The notes below the pieces were generated by a model. The model did no database searches. It had not been told where the DNA came from and saw only the letters and a program-made list of their open reading frames with translations. The position numbers and the translations under genes are program-made. Shown in pieces: positions 39,239-46,809 of a stretch of DNA of 64,000 nucleotides. Positions within the stretch are counted from its first letter, which is position 1. Every line of letters begins with the position of its first letter. Source of the stretch: Geojedonia sp051814705 (GTDB taxonomy: Bacteria > Bacteroidota > Bacteroidia > Flavobacteriales > Flavobacteriaceae); NCBI GenBank assembly GCA_051814705.1, contig JBPWQW010000001.1:1426001-1490000 (forward strand), written 5' to 3'.

Positions 39239-39799
39239 TTATGTTCTAATCACTTTCACTTTTCCATCGCTGCTCAGTTTAATGATAGATGATGGTTTAG
39301 CCATTTTTTTTTCGTGCTGCAAATTTACAACATAGTCCACACCTTTTAAAATCTCTTCATCGATTTCTTTAAATGATTTGGGTGTGGGTTGGCCACTTAT
39401 ATTTGCAGAGGTTGAGACGATTGCTCCATTCAATTTTCGCATCAACTGGTAGCAAAATTCATTATTTGGGATTCTTATGGCAATGGTGTTATCTTCTGCG
39501 ATAAGATTTTTGGCTAAGTTTTGAGGCTCGTCGTAAATAATGGTGATGGGCTGATCGGGGATATCAAAGAAATCGCAAGCGACTTCTGGAATTTTTTTTA
39601 CATATTTTTTTAGCATTCTGTCATCAGCTACCAAGCAAATAAGCGCTTTACTATCGTCACGCTGTTTTAGTTTGAAAATTCTTTTCACTGCTTCGGTATT
39701 TGTTGCATCACAACCTATTCCCCATACGGTATCGGTTGGATATAAAATTAGCCCTCCTTGTATTAAAACTTCTAGGGCATTTTGAATTTCGTTTTGCAT
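39239..39799 (-). CDS. L-threonylcarbamoyladenylate synthase (TsaC/Sua5 family)
   Basis: 186 residues. The YrdC-fold motifs are all present: LILYPTDTVWGIGCDATN, then KRIFKLKQRDDSKALICLV, IAIRIPNN, and GAIVSTSANISGQPTPKSF. It makes threonylcarbamoyl-AMP from threonine, bicarbonate and ATP for t6A modification of tRNA. Length fits the short TsaC/YciO-like form (the long Sua5 form has an extra C-terminal domain). It stands upstream of cca and divergent from the sugar-kinase-like gene. A TATTTTTG box sits 32 bp upstream of the start. Confidence 0.92.
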   Translation of the reverse strand: MQNEIQNALEVLIQGGLILYPTDTVWGIGCDATNTEAVKRIFKLKQRDDSKALICLVADDRMLKKYVKKIPEVACDFFDIPDQPITIIYDEPQNLAKNLIAEDNTIAIRIPNNEFCYQLMRKLNGAIVSTSANISGQPTPKSFKEIDEEILKGVDYVVNLQHEKKMAKPSSIIKLSSDGKVKVIRT

Positions 39800-39830
39800 T
39801 GGTGAATTTTATATAACGGGAATATGGATG

Positions 39831-39838
39831 CAAAAATA
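39831..39838 (-). promoter_or_regulatory. Predicted -7 box of the TsaC/Sua5 gene
   Basis: Minus-strand TATTTTTG, a full match to TAnnTTTG, 32 bp upstream of the ATG at 39799. No convincing -33 box was found. Confidence 0.4.
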
Positions 39839-39860
39839 AGAAAAGTTGTAATATTGCCGT

Positions 39861-40619
39861 ATGAATAAAGTGTTTCATAATTCTTACTTATCTAATCAAC
39901 AGGCCATACTAGGTTTTATAGAATCCTTTAATATTTCAGGTGAGCAATTTGGTAAAGCTAACCGAAATACCATAAAGCTTTTTAAATTAGGAAACCAGAC
40001 TGTTAATATTAAATCCTTTAAGGTTCCCAATATTTTTAATCAGATTGTCTATAAATACTTTCGCAAAGGTAAAGCACAACGTTCTTTTGAATATGCCAAT
40101 AAGCTAATCAAGCTTGGAATAGGCACGCCTCAGCCCATTGCATATGTTGAGTTTGCAAGCCCGTTTTTATTTAAACGGAGTTACTACGTTAGTTCACATC
40201 TTGAATGTGATTTGACCTATAGAGAACTGACTACCGATTTTGATTATCCAGACTACGAGGCCATTTTAAGATCCTTTACTCGCTTTACATTTAATTTACA
40301 CGAGAAAAATATTCATTTTTTGGATCATTCTCCTGGTAATACTCTTATTAAAAAAGTTAATGACCACTATGAGTTTTATCTCGTGGATTTAAATAGGATG
40401 CGTTTTGGTCCCATGGACTTTAAAACACGAATCAAAAATTTTTCAAGATTGACTATTCACAAGTCAATGGTCGAAATTATGAGTGACGAATATGCCAAAC
40501 TTTATAATGAAGATTATGATAAGGTTTTCAAATTAATGTGGAAAAACACTGAAGATTTTCAGAGAAAGTTCTGGCGAAAGCAAAACCTAAAAAAGAAATT
40601 AAAGTTCTGGAAACGCTAG
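39861..40619 (+). CDS. Lipopolysaccharide core kinase-like protein (Kdo/InaA-type kinase fold)
   Basis: 252 residues. The protein-kinase-like pattern is visible: NTIKLFKLGNQTVNIKSFKVPN, then the HRD-like loop HEKNIHFLDHSPGNTLIK (Asp and Asn of the catalytic loop) and the DFG-like YLVDLNRMRFG. This is the layout of Kdo kinase/InaA/RfaY-type enzymes that phosphorylate lipid A core sugars in the cytoplasm. The adjacent glycosyltransferase genes support an envelope glycan role. The stop overlaps the convergent glycosyltransferase stop by 3 bp. Sugar target not assigned. Confidence 0.85.
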   Translation: MNKVFHNSYLSNQQAILGFIESFNISGEQFGKANRNTIKLFKLGNQTVNIKSFKVPNIFNQIVYKYFRKGKAQRSFEYANKLIKLGIGTPQPIAYVEFASPFLFKRSYYVSSHLECDLTYRELTTDFDYPDYEAILRSFTRFTFNLHEKNIHFLDHSPGNTLIKKVNDHYEFYLVDLNRMRFGPMDFKTRIKNFSRLTIHKSMVEIMSDEYAKLYNEDYDKVFKLMWKNTEDFQRKFWRKQNLKKKLKFWKR

Positions 40620-41383
40620 CCTTTAGCTGAATGGTCTTTAGTCAATTGCCTAAGTTTGATATATTTAAGGAAGGTTACGTTATAAGTCTGCACACAAATT
40701 ACAAAACCATTTAAACCATCTAAAAACCCCAACCTTAAAAAATAAGCTTTAAAAAAAGCCCAAAACGGCCTATAGACAATCTTCCAAAGGGACGATTTTT
40801 TACCAAGTTCAAAATAGGCCTTTGCGGCAATTGTTGAAAATTTTTCAACTTTTAGATTATGTTCTGCATAGTCCCTATAGATCCAATGAAGTAAGTTGCC
40901 ATTTAGCTTTCCAGTCTGGTTTCCATCTTTAAGTACGTATGTGTCATGTGGGTTGATGCCTTTCCATTCACCGCTTCCTTTTTTGAAAAGCCTTAATTTC
41001 CTATCAGGATACCAGTCGGAATGTTTGATCCACTGTCCACAATAGTTATTGAGTCGGTTACAGTAATAACCATCAAAGACCCAATTGGATTTTGTTTTGA
41101 GGATAGAGGTTTTTAAATCATCCGACAAGGCTTCGTCACCATCTAAGGACAGAATATGGTTATAACTAGCATGTGACAGGGCAAAGTTTTTTTGCTCGAT
41201 ATATCCTAAAAATTTTTGTTGTATAAACTTGACGTTAAATTGGCTACAAATTGCAGCAGTGTTATCGGTTGAAAACGAATCGACTACCACGATTTCATCG
41301 GCAACACCAATAAGTGATGATAAACATTTATTAAGATGTTCCTCTTCATTATAGGTTATGATAACAGCTGAGAGTTTAATCAT
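40616..41383 (-). CDS. Family 2 glycosyltransferase (LPS core WaaE/KdtX-like)
   Basis: 255 residues. GT2 motifs: LSAVIITYNEEEHLNKCLSS, VVDSFSTDNTAAIC, ILSLDGDEALSDDL (the DxD metal site), and WHSDWYPDRKLRLFKKG-like HSDWYPDRKLRLF. This set is characteristic of the WaaE/KdtX subgroup that adds beta-glucose to LPS core heptose. C-terminal basic helices suggest peripheral membrane binding. Its start overlaps the stop of the upstream gene (41376) by 8 bp, so the pair is coupled. Confidence 0.9.
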   Translation of the reverse strand: MIKLSAVIITYNEEEHLNKCLSSLIGVADEIVVVDSFSTDNTAAICSQFNVKFIQQKFLGYIEQKNFALSHASYNHILSLDGDEALSDDLKTSILKTKSNWVFDGYYCNRLNNYCGQWIKHSDWYPDRKLRLFKKGSGEWKGINPHDTYVLKDGNQTGKLNGNLLHWIYRDYAEHNLKVEKFSTIAAKAYFELGKKSSLWKIVYRPFWAFFKAYFLRLGFLDGLNGFVICVQTYNVTFLKYIKLRQLTKDHSAKG

Positions 41384-42455
41384 TTTCTTGTTTGATGGTG
41401 AAGGGCTTATTAAAACTTTGAAGGGTAAAATAATTTAAGCGTTTTCGTATTTTATATTTTCTGATTAAATTTATGGGTTTAGGTTTTAAATAGCTTTTAT
41501 CCTTATGTAAAAAATCAATAGTTGTTGTAATGATTCTTTCACTAGATCTACCGTCAAGGTAAGGGTGTAAATCCTTGTTGAACAAAGTTAGTTCATTCAT
41601 AATATCAGTTGGATAGGCTAAAGCATTACTTATAGCAGTTTTAATTTGGGAAGCATCAGTTATATTGATTAAATAAGGTTTTGGTTTATAATGGTTAATG
41701 GTAATTATTGGCTTTTCTTGTAACCCAAATTCTTGAATGGCAGAAGTGGTATCGGCAATCATGATATCAGATTTTTTAAATAAAGGAATTAAGTTGGTCG
41801 TATCGTAAAACATGAAATTTTCATTGTTTAATGTCTTCCATTTATTTACAATTCCTAGTGGTATTTTAGGATGCAGAACCATTAAAAAATTGTAAGCGCC
41901 AGAATTTGAAAGTTCTTTGATTTCATTAAAAACAGAATCATTATACGCTAGACTCAACCGTTCAGTAAAAGTCGAGGCTATAAAAATTGAAGGTATATCT
42001 TTAAATGAATTTTTGGATAGTGGAAATAAAGGGTCAACTTTACTCCAACCTGTTTCTATGACTTCAAAGTGCTTTTGTTTTTTGGCTATGTTTTTAAATA
42101 CGGAAGTGGTGCTAGGGCCTTGAGTGCAATATAAATCAAAAAACCCCCTGATTCTAAAATGATCCTTTTTAAATGTGCGTTTTTCAGCATTAAATCCATG
42201 AAACACTTGTACTTTTAAACCCATTAAAAAATCTGGCACACTATCAGTCGCGGTAAGAATGATGTCTGGATTATATGCAATAAGGTCTTTTACTGAATTG
42301 ATAATATTGCTTTTATCTTGTAATGCTTTGGCACCTTCATCTTGATCGCTAAACCAATTTACAATATGACCGCGTTTAATAATTTCTTTATCAAGTGGGT
42401 CACCAATAGGGATGGCATAACTGTATGATATGTAAATTAAAAACTTGTACTGCAT
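41376..42455 (-). CDS. CDP-glycerol glycerophosphotransferase-like or related envelope glycan transferase
   Basis: 359 residues, soluble. The C-terminal part carries KKSDIMIADTTSAIQEFGLQEKPIITI, the pattern of the GT-B-like TagB/TagF (Glyphos_transf) family where a Ser/Thr-rich loop follows a conserved Asp. A middle segment LKVQVFHGFNAEKRTFKKDHFRIRGFFDLYCTQGP fits the acceptor loop with a conserved His-Gly. Whether it moves glycerol phosphate or another group is not visible. It sits directly before the WaaE-like gene (8-bp overlap) and after dapD on the same strand. Confidence 0.75.
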   Translation of the reverse strand: MQYKFLIYISYSYAIPIGDPLDKEIIKRGHIVNWFSDQDEGAKALQDKSNIINSVKDLIAYNPDIILTATDSVPDFLMGLKVQVFHGFNAEKRTFKKDHFRIRGFFDLYCTQGPSTTSVFKNIAKKQKHFEVIETGWSKVDPLFPLSKNSFKDIPSIFIASTFTERLSLAYNDSVFNEIKELSNSGAYNFLMVLHPKIPLGIVNKWKTLNNENFMFYDTTNLIPLFKKSDIMIADTTSAIQEFGLQEKPIITINHYKPKPYLINITDASQIKTAISNALAYPTDIMNELTLFNKDLHPYLDGRSSERIITTTIDFLHKDKSYLKPKPINLIRKYKIRKRLNYFTLQSFNKPFTIKQEND

Positions 42456-42496
42456 CTATACTAAAGCTATTTAAGTTTTATTCTTGGCGATTTAAA

Positions 42497-43312
42497 TTAT
42501 ACTGCAACATCATATTCGCGCAGCGCATTATTTAATGATGTTTTTAAGTCGGTACTCGGTTTTCGCTTACCAATAATCAAGGCACAAGGTACATTGTAAT
42601 TTCCAGCGGCAAAAGATTTAGAATAACTTCCAGGTATAACAACAGAGCGTGAAGGAACGACACCTTTCATTTCAACAGGTTGCTGGCCCGTAACATCAAT
42701 AATTTTAGTGGAGGCCGTTAAAACCACGTTGGCGCCAAGAACCGCTTCTTTTTCAACTCGTACACCTTCAACAACAATACAACGTGAACCAATAAACGCA
42801 TGGTCTTCAATAATTACAGGGGCAGCTTGCAAGGGTTCTAAAACGCCTCCAATACCAACGCCACCTGATAAATGCACGTTTTTACCAATTTGAGCACAAC
42901 TACCAACGGTTGCCCAAGTATCGACCATGGTCCCTTCGTCAACATAGGCTCCAATGTTGACGTAACTTGGCATTAAAATAGTGCCCGGTGAAATATAGGC
43001 ACCATGTCTCGCCACAGCGTGTGGCACCACACGAATTCCTTTTTTGGCATAATCACGTTTTAAAGGAATTTTGTCGTGATATTCGAAAATACCAACTTTA
43101 AAAGTTTCCATTTTTTGAATCGGGAAATAAAGCACAACAGCTTTTTTTACCCATTCGTTTACTTGCCAACCTTTAGGTGTTGGTTCGGCCACTCTTAAGG
43201 TACCTGCATCGAGCAAATCAATAACGTTTCTTATACTATCTATAGTTAATTTATTTGATAGTAAAGATCTATCATCCCAAGCTTTTTCAATAATCTGTTG
43301 TAGTGCTTCCAT
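42497..43312 (-). CDS. dapD: 2,3,4,5-tetrahydropyridine-2,6-dicarboxylate N-succinyltransferase
   Basis: 271 residues from ATG 43312 (MEALQQIIEKAWDDRSLL). The left-handed beta-helix is visible as hexapeptide repeats (MPSYVNIGAYVDEGTMVDTWATVGSCAQIGKNVHLSGGVGIGGV), with a C-terminal LIIGKRKPSTDLKTSLNNALREYDV. It succinylates tetrahydrodipicolinate in the lysine/diaminopimelate pathway, upstream of lysA at 17.5 kb. An alternative longer start (43366) is rejected because a TATCTTTG box at 43331-43338 lies inside it. Confidence 0.96.
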   Translation of the reverse strand: MEALQQIIEKAWDDRSLLSNKLTIDSIRNVIDLLDAGTLRVAEPTPKGWQVNEWVKKAVVLYFPIQKMETFKVGIFEYHDKIPLKRDYAKKGIRVVPHAVARHGAYISPGTILMPSYVNIGAYVDEGTMVDTWATVGSCAQIGKNVHLSGGVGIGGVLEPLQAAPVIIEDHAFIGSRCIVVEGVRVEKEAVLGANVVLTASTKIIDVTGQQPVEMKGVVPSRSVVIPGSYSKSFAAGNYNVPCALIIGKRKPSTDLKTSLNNALREYDVAV

Positions 43313-43330
43313 ATTCCTTAAATGTTTGAG

Positions 43331-43338
43331 CAAAGATA
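43331..43338 (-). promoter_or_regulatory. Predicted -7 box of dapD
   Basis: Minus-strand TATCTTTG, a full match, 18 bp upstream of the chosen ATG. It argues against a start at 43366. Confidence 0.5.
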
Positions 43339-43410
43339 AGCCTATAAATGAGTTATATAAACCCAATTATTAAAAATATGATATTGGCATTGTAACTTAC
43401 ATTTTAATGA

Positions 43411-43418
43411 TAACTTTG
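43411..43418 (+). promoter_or_regulatory. Predicted -7 box of ruvX
   Basis: TAACTTTG, with TTGT 17 bp upstream at 43390-43393. The ATG at 43425 is only 6 bases on, so the mRNA would be nearly leaderless. Confidence 0.4.
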
Positions 43419-43424
43419 CAATAT

Positions 43425-43835
43425 ATGGGAAGAATTTTAGCAATAGATTTTGGTACGAAACGCACGGGTATAGCAGTTACCGATGAGTTGCAGATGATTG
43501 CTTCGGGTTTAACTACGGTTGCTACTACTGATTTAATAGAGTTTTTGAAAGACTATATTACGACAGAACAGGTAGAACTATTTATTATTGGTGAGCCCAA
43601 ACAAATGAATAATGAAGCATCAGAAAGCGAAGCATCTATTCAGATATTTATTAAAAAGTTAACTCAAGCAATTCCAAACATACCCATTGAGCGTATTGAT
43701 GAACGGTTTACTTCAAAAATGGCCTTTCAGACCATGATCGACAGTGGGCTTAAAAAAAACCAACGAAAAAACAAAGCGCTGGTTGATGAAATTAGTGCGA
43801 CGATTATTCTTCAAAGTTATTTGTACAAGAAATAA
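43425..43835 (+). CDS. ruvX: Putative pre-16S rRNA nuclease / Holliday junction resolvase-like (YqgF)
   Basis: 136 residues from ATG 43425 (MGRILAIDFGTKRTGIAVTD). The RNase H-like fold has Asp8 in AIDFGTKR, then IGEPKQMNNEASESEASI, with the YqgF motif ERIDERFTSKMA and the C-terminal Asp in ALVDEISATIIL. The family trims the 5' end of 16S rRNA and has been studied as a Holliday resolvase. The upstream alternative start at 43407 overlaps the predicted promoter. It ends 135 bp before the small T9SS gene. Confidence 0.93.
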   Translation: MGRILAIDFGTKRTGIAVTDELQMIASGLTTVATTDLIEFLKDYITTEQVELFIIGEPKQMNNEASESEASIQIFIKKLTQAIPNIPIERIDERFTSKMAFQTMIDSGLKKNQRKNKALVDEISATIILQSYLYKK

Positions 43836-43903
43836 ATATGAAAATAAATGTGTCATTATGCCGAAAAAAACAGACATTTAAACGAATATTTGATTTTAAT
43901 GTT

Positions 43904-43911
43904 TATCTTTG
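43904..43911 (+). promoter_or_regulatory. Predicted -7 box of the small T9SS gene
   Basis: TATCTTTG, a full match, 59 bp upstream of the ATG at 43971. The -33 position is poorly conserved. Confidence 0.4.
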
Positions 43912-43970
43912 GTCGTAACTTTGGTTAAATTATAACCAAAGTCTATTGTTGAACTATTAATTATTAACCT

Positions 43971-44564
43971 ATGAAAAAAATTTACTTTTTATTCTTATTA
44001 ACTTTACTTTTTAGCATTAACTACACCAATGCTCAGTGTCCTGATAATGCCTATATTGTTGGTGCTCAGCCAGATCAACAAGTAATATTTACTTTTGATC
44101 CAGGTCCAGGTCCTGATTGTTCTACTCGCCCATCAGGGATTCAGCTTGATGGAACAACAGTATATTCTAAAGGTGATTGTGGTTCAAATTATGTAATTTA
44201 TAATTTTGTATTTGGTCCTGCTATTTCAGACCCTAACAATTTTTCTGTAGATTACGACGGATCAACCTGTAATTATACTAATAACATTTTACCAGTTGAG
44301 GTTTTTCAAATGATCAATAACGCATCACTAAAGGTTTATCCTAATCCTATTAGCCGAAACAATAAATTAAACGTTAATTTTGCTTTGAACTCCTCTGCAA
44401 AAATTAATGTTTATAATGTAACAGGTAAACTTATGATAAGCGATAAAATGAATAATCTTAAGTCTAAAAGTTTTAATATTTCAAATTTAACAGGTGGAAT
44501 TTATTTCTTAAAGATTGAAACAGATAATTCATCAACAACTAGAAAAATTGTTGTGTTAAACTAA
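43971..44564 (+). CDS. Secreted protein with T9SS type A sorting domain
   Basis: 197 residues. Signal peptide 1-21 (ending TNAQ). The mature N-terminal 110 residues contain five Cys (CPDNAYIVGAQ, DCSTRPSGIQ, KGDCGSN, STCNYTN), so disulfides are likely, with no recognised domain. The C-terminal approximately 75 residues (LKVYPNPISRNNKLNVNF, then INVYNVTGKLMIS and GGIYFLKIETDNSSTTRKIVVLN) are a type A T9SS sorting signal. It is secreted or surface bound; function unknown. A strong terminator follows. Confidence 0.88.
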   Translation: MKKIYFLFLLTLLFSINYTNAQCPDNAYIVGAQPDQQVIFTFDPGPGPDCSTRPSGIQLDGTTVYSKGDCGSNYVIYNFVFGPAISDPNNFSVDYDGSTCNYTNNILPVEVFQMINNASLKVYPNPISRNNKLNVNFALNSSAKINVYNVTGKLMISDKMNNLKSKSFNISNLTGGIYFLKIETDNSSTTRKIVVLN

Positions 44565-44587
44565 TTAGCCATACATAACGTATATAG

Positions 44588-44618
44588 AAAACTCCTTGTA
44601 ACAAAGGAGTTTTTTTTA
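44588..44618 (+). terminator. Rho-independent terminator after the small T9SS gene
   Basis: Stem AAAACTCCTT/AAGGAGTTTT with a short loop, followed by a run of eight T. Confidence 0.9.
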
Positions 44619-44651
44619 TCTACAAGGTTTCAAATATCCCTTTTAGAATTG

Positions 44652-44659
44652 TATTTTTG
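44652..44659 (+). promoter_or_regulatory. Predicted -7 box of def
   Basis: TATTTTTG, a full match, with TTTC about 20 bp upstream. It lies 21 bp before the chosen def ATG (44681) and overlaps a rejected TTG start at 44657. Confidence 0.5.
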
Positions 44660-44680
44660 CAATCGAAAATTAGAATAAAA

Positions 44681-45271
44681 ATGATTTTACCCATTGTAGC
44701 ATATGGCGATAGTGTTTTGCGAAAAAAAGCAGAACCTATTAAAAAAACATATCCTAAACTTGATGAGCTTATACAAAACATGTACGAAACCATGTATGCG
44801 GCTTCAGGTATTGGTTTGGCAGCTCCACAAATAGGCCAGCCAATACGCTTGTTTTTGGTTGATGCAACCCCTTTTGCTGAAGATGAAGAGATGACACCAG
44901 AAGAGCGGGAACAGTTCAAGGACTTTAAGCACACCTTTATCAATGCCCAAGTTTTGGAAGAAGATGGTGACGAATGGGTTTTTAATGAAGGTTGTTTGAG
45001 TATTCCAGATATTAGAGAAGATGTGTTTAGAAAGCCCGTCATTAAAATACAGTATCAAGATGAAAATTTTGAGACTCATGTTAAAACGTTTGATGGCATT
45101 ATAGCGCGAATTATTCAACATGAATATGACCATATCGAAGGCATTTTGTTTACCGATAAACTTTCCCCTTTGAAAAAGCGCTTAATAAAAGGAAAACTTG
45201 CCAATATCTCTAAAGGAAAAATCAATGTAGATTATAAAATGCGTTTCCCTGCAATGAAAAAGAAACGTTAA
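44681..45271 (+). CDS. def: Peptide deformylase
   Basis: 196 residues from ATG 44681 (MILPIVAYGDSVL). The three family motifs are intact: GIGLAAPQIG (43-52), EGCLSIP with metal ligand Cys105, and QHEYDHIEG with His147, catalytic Glu148 and His151. It removes the N-formyl group from new proteins. The insert between motifs 1 and 2 (about 64-85, FAEDEEMTPEEREQF) is a feature of Bacteroidota deformylases. It stands before DUF5606 and mazG on the same strand. Confidence 0.96.
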   Translation: MILPIVAYGDSVLRKKAEPIKKTYPKLDELIQNMYETMYAASGIGLAAPQIGQPIRLFLVDATPFAEDEEMTPEEREQFKDFKHTFINAQVLEEDGDEWVFNEGCLSIPDIREDVFRKPVIKIQYQDENFETHVKTFDGIIARIIQHEYDHIEGILFTDKLSPLKKRLIKGKLANISKGKINVDYKMRFPAMKKKR

Positions 45272-45276
45272 TAATA

Positions 45277-45305
45277 TTGGATTATCCTATAAAAAACTAT
45301 ATTTG
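45277..45305 (+). promoter_or_regulatory. Predicted DUF5606 gene promoter
   Basis: TTGG at 45277-45280, 17 bp, then TATATTTG at 45298-45305, 24 bp before the ATG at 45329. Confidence 0.6.
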
Positions 45306-45328
45306 CCACCTTCAAAAGAAGCGTATTT

Positions 45329-45757
45329 ATGAGTTTAGATAAAATTTTATCCATTTCAGGAAAACCAGGATTGTACAAAATCATTACACAAACCCGAGGT
45401 GGGTTTGTTGCCGAATCCCTTATCGATAACAAGAAAGTCACTGTAAACGTAAATAGTAATGTAAGCGTGTTAAGTGAAATTGCCATCTACACATTAACTG
45501 CAGAGCTGCCATTACGTGATGTGTTTAAGAAGATTCAGGAAAAAGAAAAAGGGAATCCAACATCTATTAGCCATAAAGATTCTAAAGATGCACTCGAAGA
45601 ATACTTTTTTGAAGTGCTTCCAGATTACGATGAAGACCGTGTTTACGCCAGCGATATTAAAAAGGTATTGCAGTGGTATAATTTGCTTCAAGCACAAAAT
45701 CTGTTAACCTTTCCGGACGTTAATTCTGAAGATTCTAAATCTGATGAGGAAGAATAA
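45329..45757 (+). CDS. DUF5606 family protein
   Basis: 142 residues. The N-terminal DUF5606 domain (1-50, MSLDKILSISGKPGLYKIITQTRGGFVAESL) is a small beta-rich domain typical of Bacteroidota. A helical acidic C-terminal part (ALEEYFFEVLPDYDEDRVYASDIKKVLQWYNLL) follows, ending in a Ser/Asp/Glu tail. Function unknown. The position between def and mazG is familiar from other flavobacteria. Confidence 0.92.
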   Translation: MSLDKILSISGKPGLYKIITQTRGGFVAESLIDNKKVTVNVNSNVSVLSEIAIYTLTAELPLRDVFKKIQEKEKGNPTSISHKDSKDALEEYFFEVLPDYDEDRVYASDIKKVLQWYNLLQAQNLLTFPDVNSEDSKSDEEE

Positions 45758-45854
45758 ATCCTTTTAGTTCATATCTTTTAATCTAAAGGTCTGCTAAAAG
45801 AGGTCTAAAAATTCATTTAAATTGTATTTTTAGAATATTAAAAACCATTGAATT

Positions 45855-46628
45855 ATGACCGACAAAAAAAAGCAACTCCAGGCTTTTGAACGTCTATTAA
45901 TCATCATGGACGAGCTTCGCGCGAATTGTCCGTGGGATAAAAAACAGACCATGGAAACGCTTCGCCATTTAACCATTGAAGAAGTCTATGAATTAGGAGA
46001 CGCCATCTTGGATAACGATTTGGACGAAGTAAAAAAAGAGCTCGGCGATGTGTTGCTCCATATTGTATTTTATTCCAAAATAGGTAGTGAAACTAAAGCT
46101 TTTGATATTGCCGATGTCTGTAATAGTATCTGTGATAAATTAGTAGAACGTCACCCACATATTTATGGAGATGTTAAGGTGAACGATGAAGAGGATGTCA
46201 AACGCAATTGGGAACAAATAAAACTTAAGGGAGGTAATAAAAGCGTATTGGAAGGTGTTCCAAAAAGTTTGCCCGCTCTTGTAAAAGCTAATCGAATACA
46301 AGATAAGGCTGCTGGTATTGGTTTTGATTGGGAACAGCCACAACAGGTTTGGGAAAAAGTGGAGGAGGAGTTACTGGAACTTCAAAATGAAGTACAATTA
46401 AACCGAACTGATGAAATAGAAAGCGAATTTGGAGATGTTTTGTTTTCACTTGTCAATTATGCACGGTTTTTAAATATCAGTCCTGAAAATGCGCTGGAAC
46501 GTACTAATAAAAAATTCATCAAAAGATTTCAATATTTGGAGACTAAGGCAAAGACTCTAAATAAATCATTGCGCGATATGACACTTGCCGAAATGGATGT
46601 GTTTTGGGAAGAAGCAAAAAATATTTAA
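45855..46628 (+). CDS. mazG: Nucleoside triphosphate pyrophosphohydrolase MazG
   Basis: 257 residues with two tandem MazG domains. The N-terminal one has CPWDKKQTMETLRHLTIEEVYELGDAI and KKELGDVLLHIVFYSKI; the C-terminal one has EEELLELQNEV and EFGDVLFSLVNYARF. The EExxE and ExxD metal sites are present in both. It hydrolyses noncanonical and canonical dNTPs/NTPs to monophosphates in the cytoplasm and influences the stringent response in E. coli. Length matches the two-domain form (about 260). Confidence 0.95.
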   Translation: MTDKKKQLQAFERLLIIMDELRANCPWDKKQTMETLRHLTIEEVYELGDAILDNDLDEVKKELGDVLLHIVFYSKIGSETKAFDIADVCNSICDKLVERHPHIYGDVKVNDEEDVKRNWEQIKLKGGNKSVLEGVPKSLPALVKANRIQDKAAGIGFDWEQPQQVWEKVEEELLELQNEVQLNRTDEIESEFGDVLFSLVNYARFLNISPENALERTNKKFIKRFQYLETKAKTLNKSLRDMTLAEMDVFWEEAKNI

Positions 46629-46772
46629 TAATTCAGATTGTGATAGTCCAAAGTTGTGTTGCAAAACGTATATTATATGAAACTAATTCTTATAGTTTCA
46701 TCATAAGTAGGTAATCTTAATTATATAGTTAAGCGGATGTAATTAAGATTAAAAATTAGTTTAGTTAGGGGT

Positions 46773-46804
46773 AAAATCCTATCTGTGAAAGCAGATAGGA
46801 TTTT
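46773..46804. terminator. Bidirectional terminator between mazG and the DUF349 gene
   Basis: Stem AAAATCCTATCTG/CAGATAGGATTTT with a 6-nt loop, 13 bp perfect, ending 6 bp before the DUF349 gene stop. It serves both convergent genes. Confidence 0.88.
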
Positions 46805-46809
46805 ATATA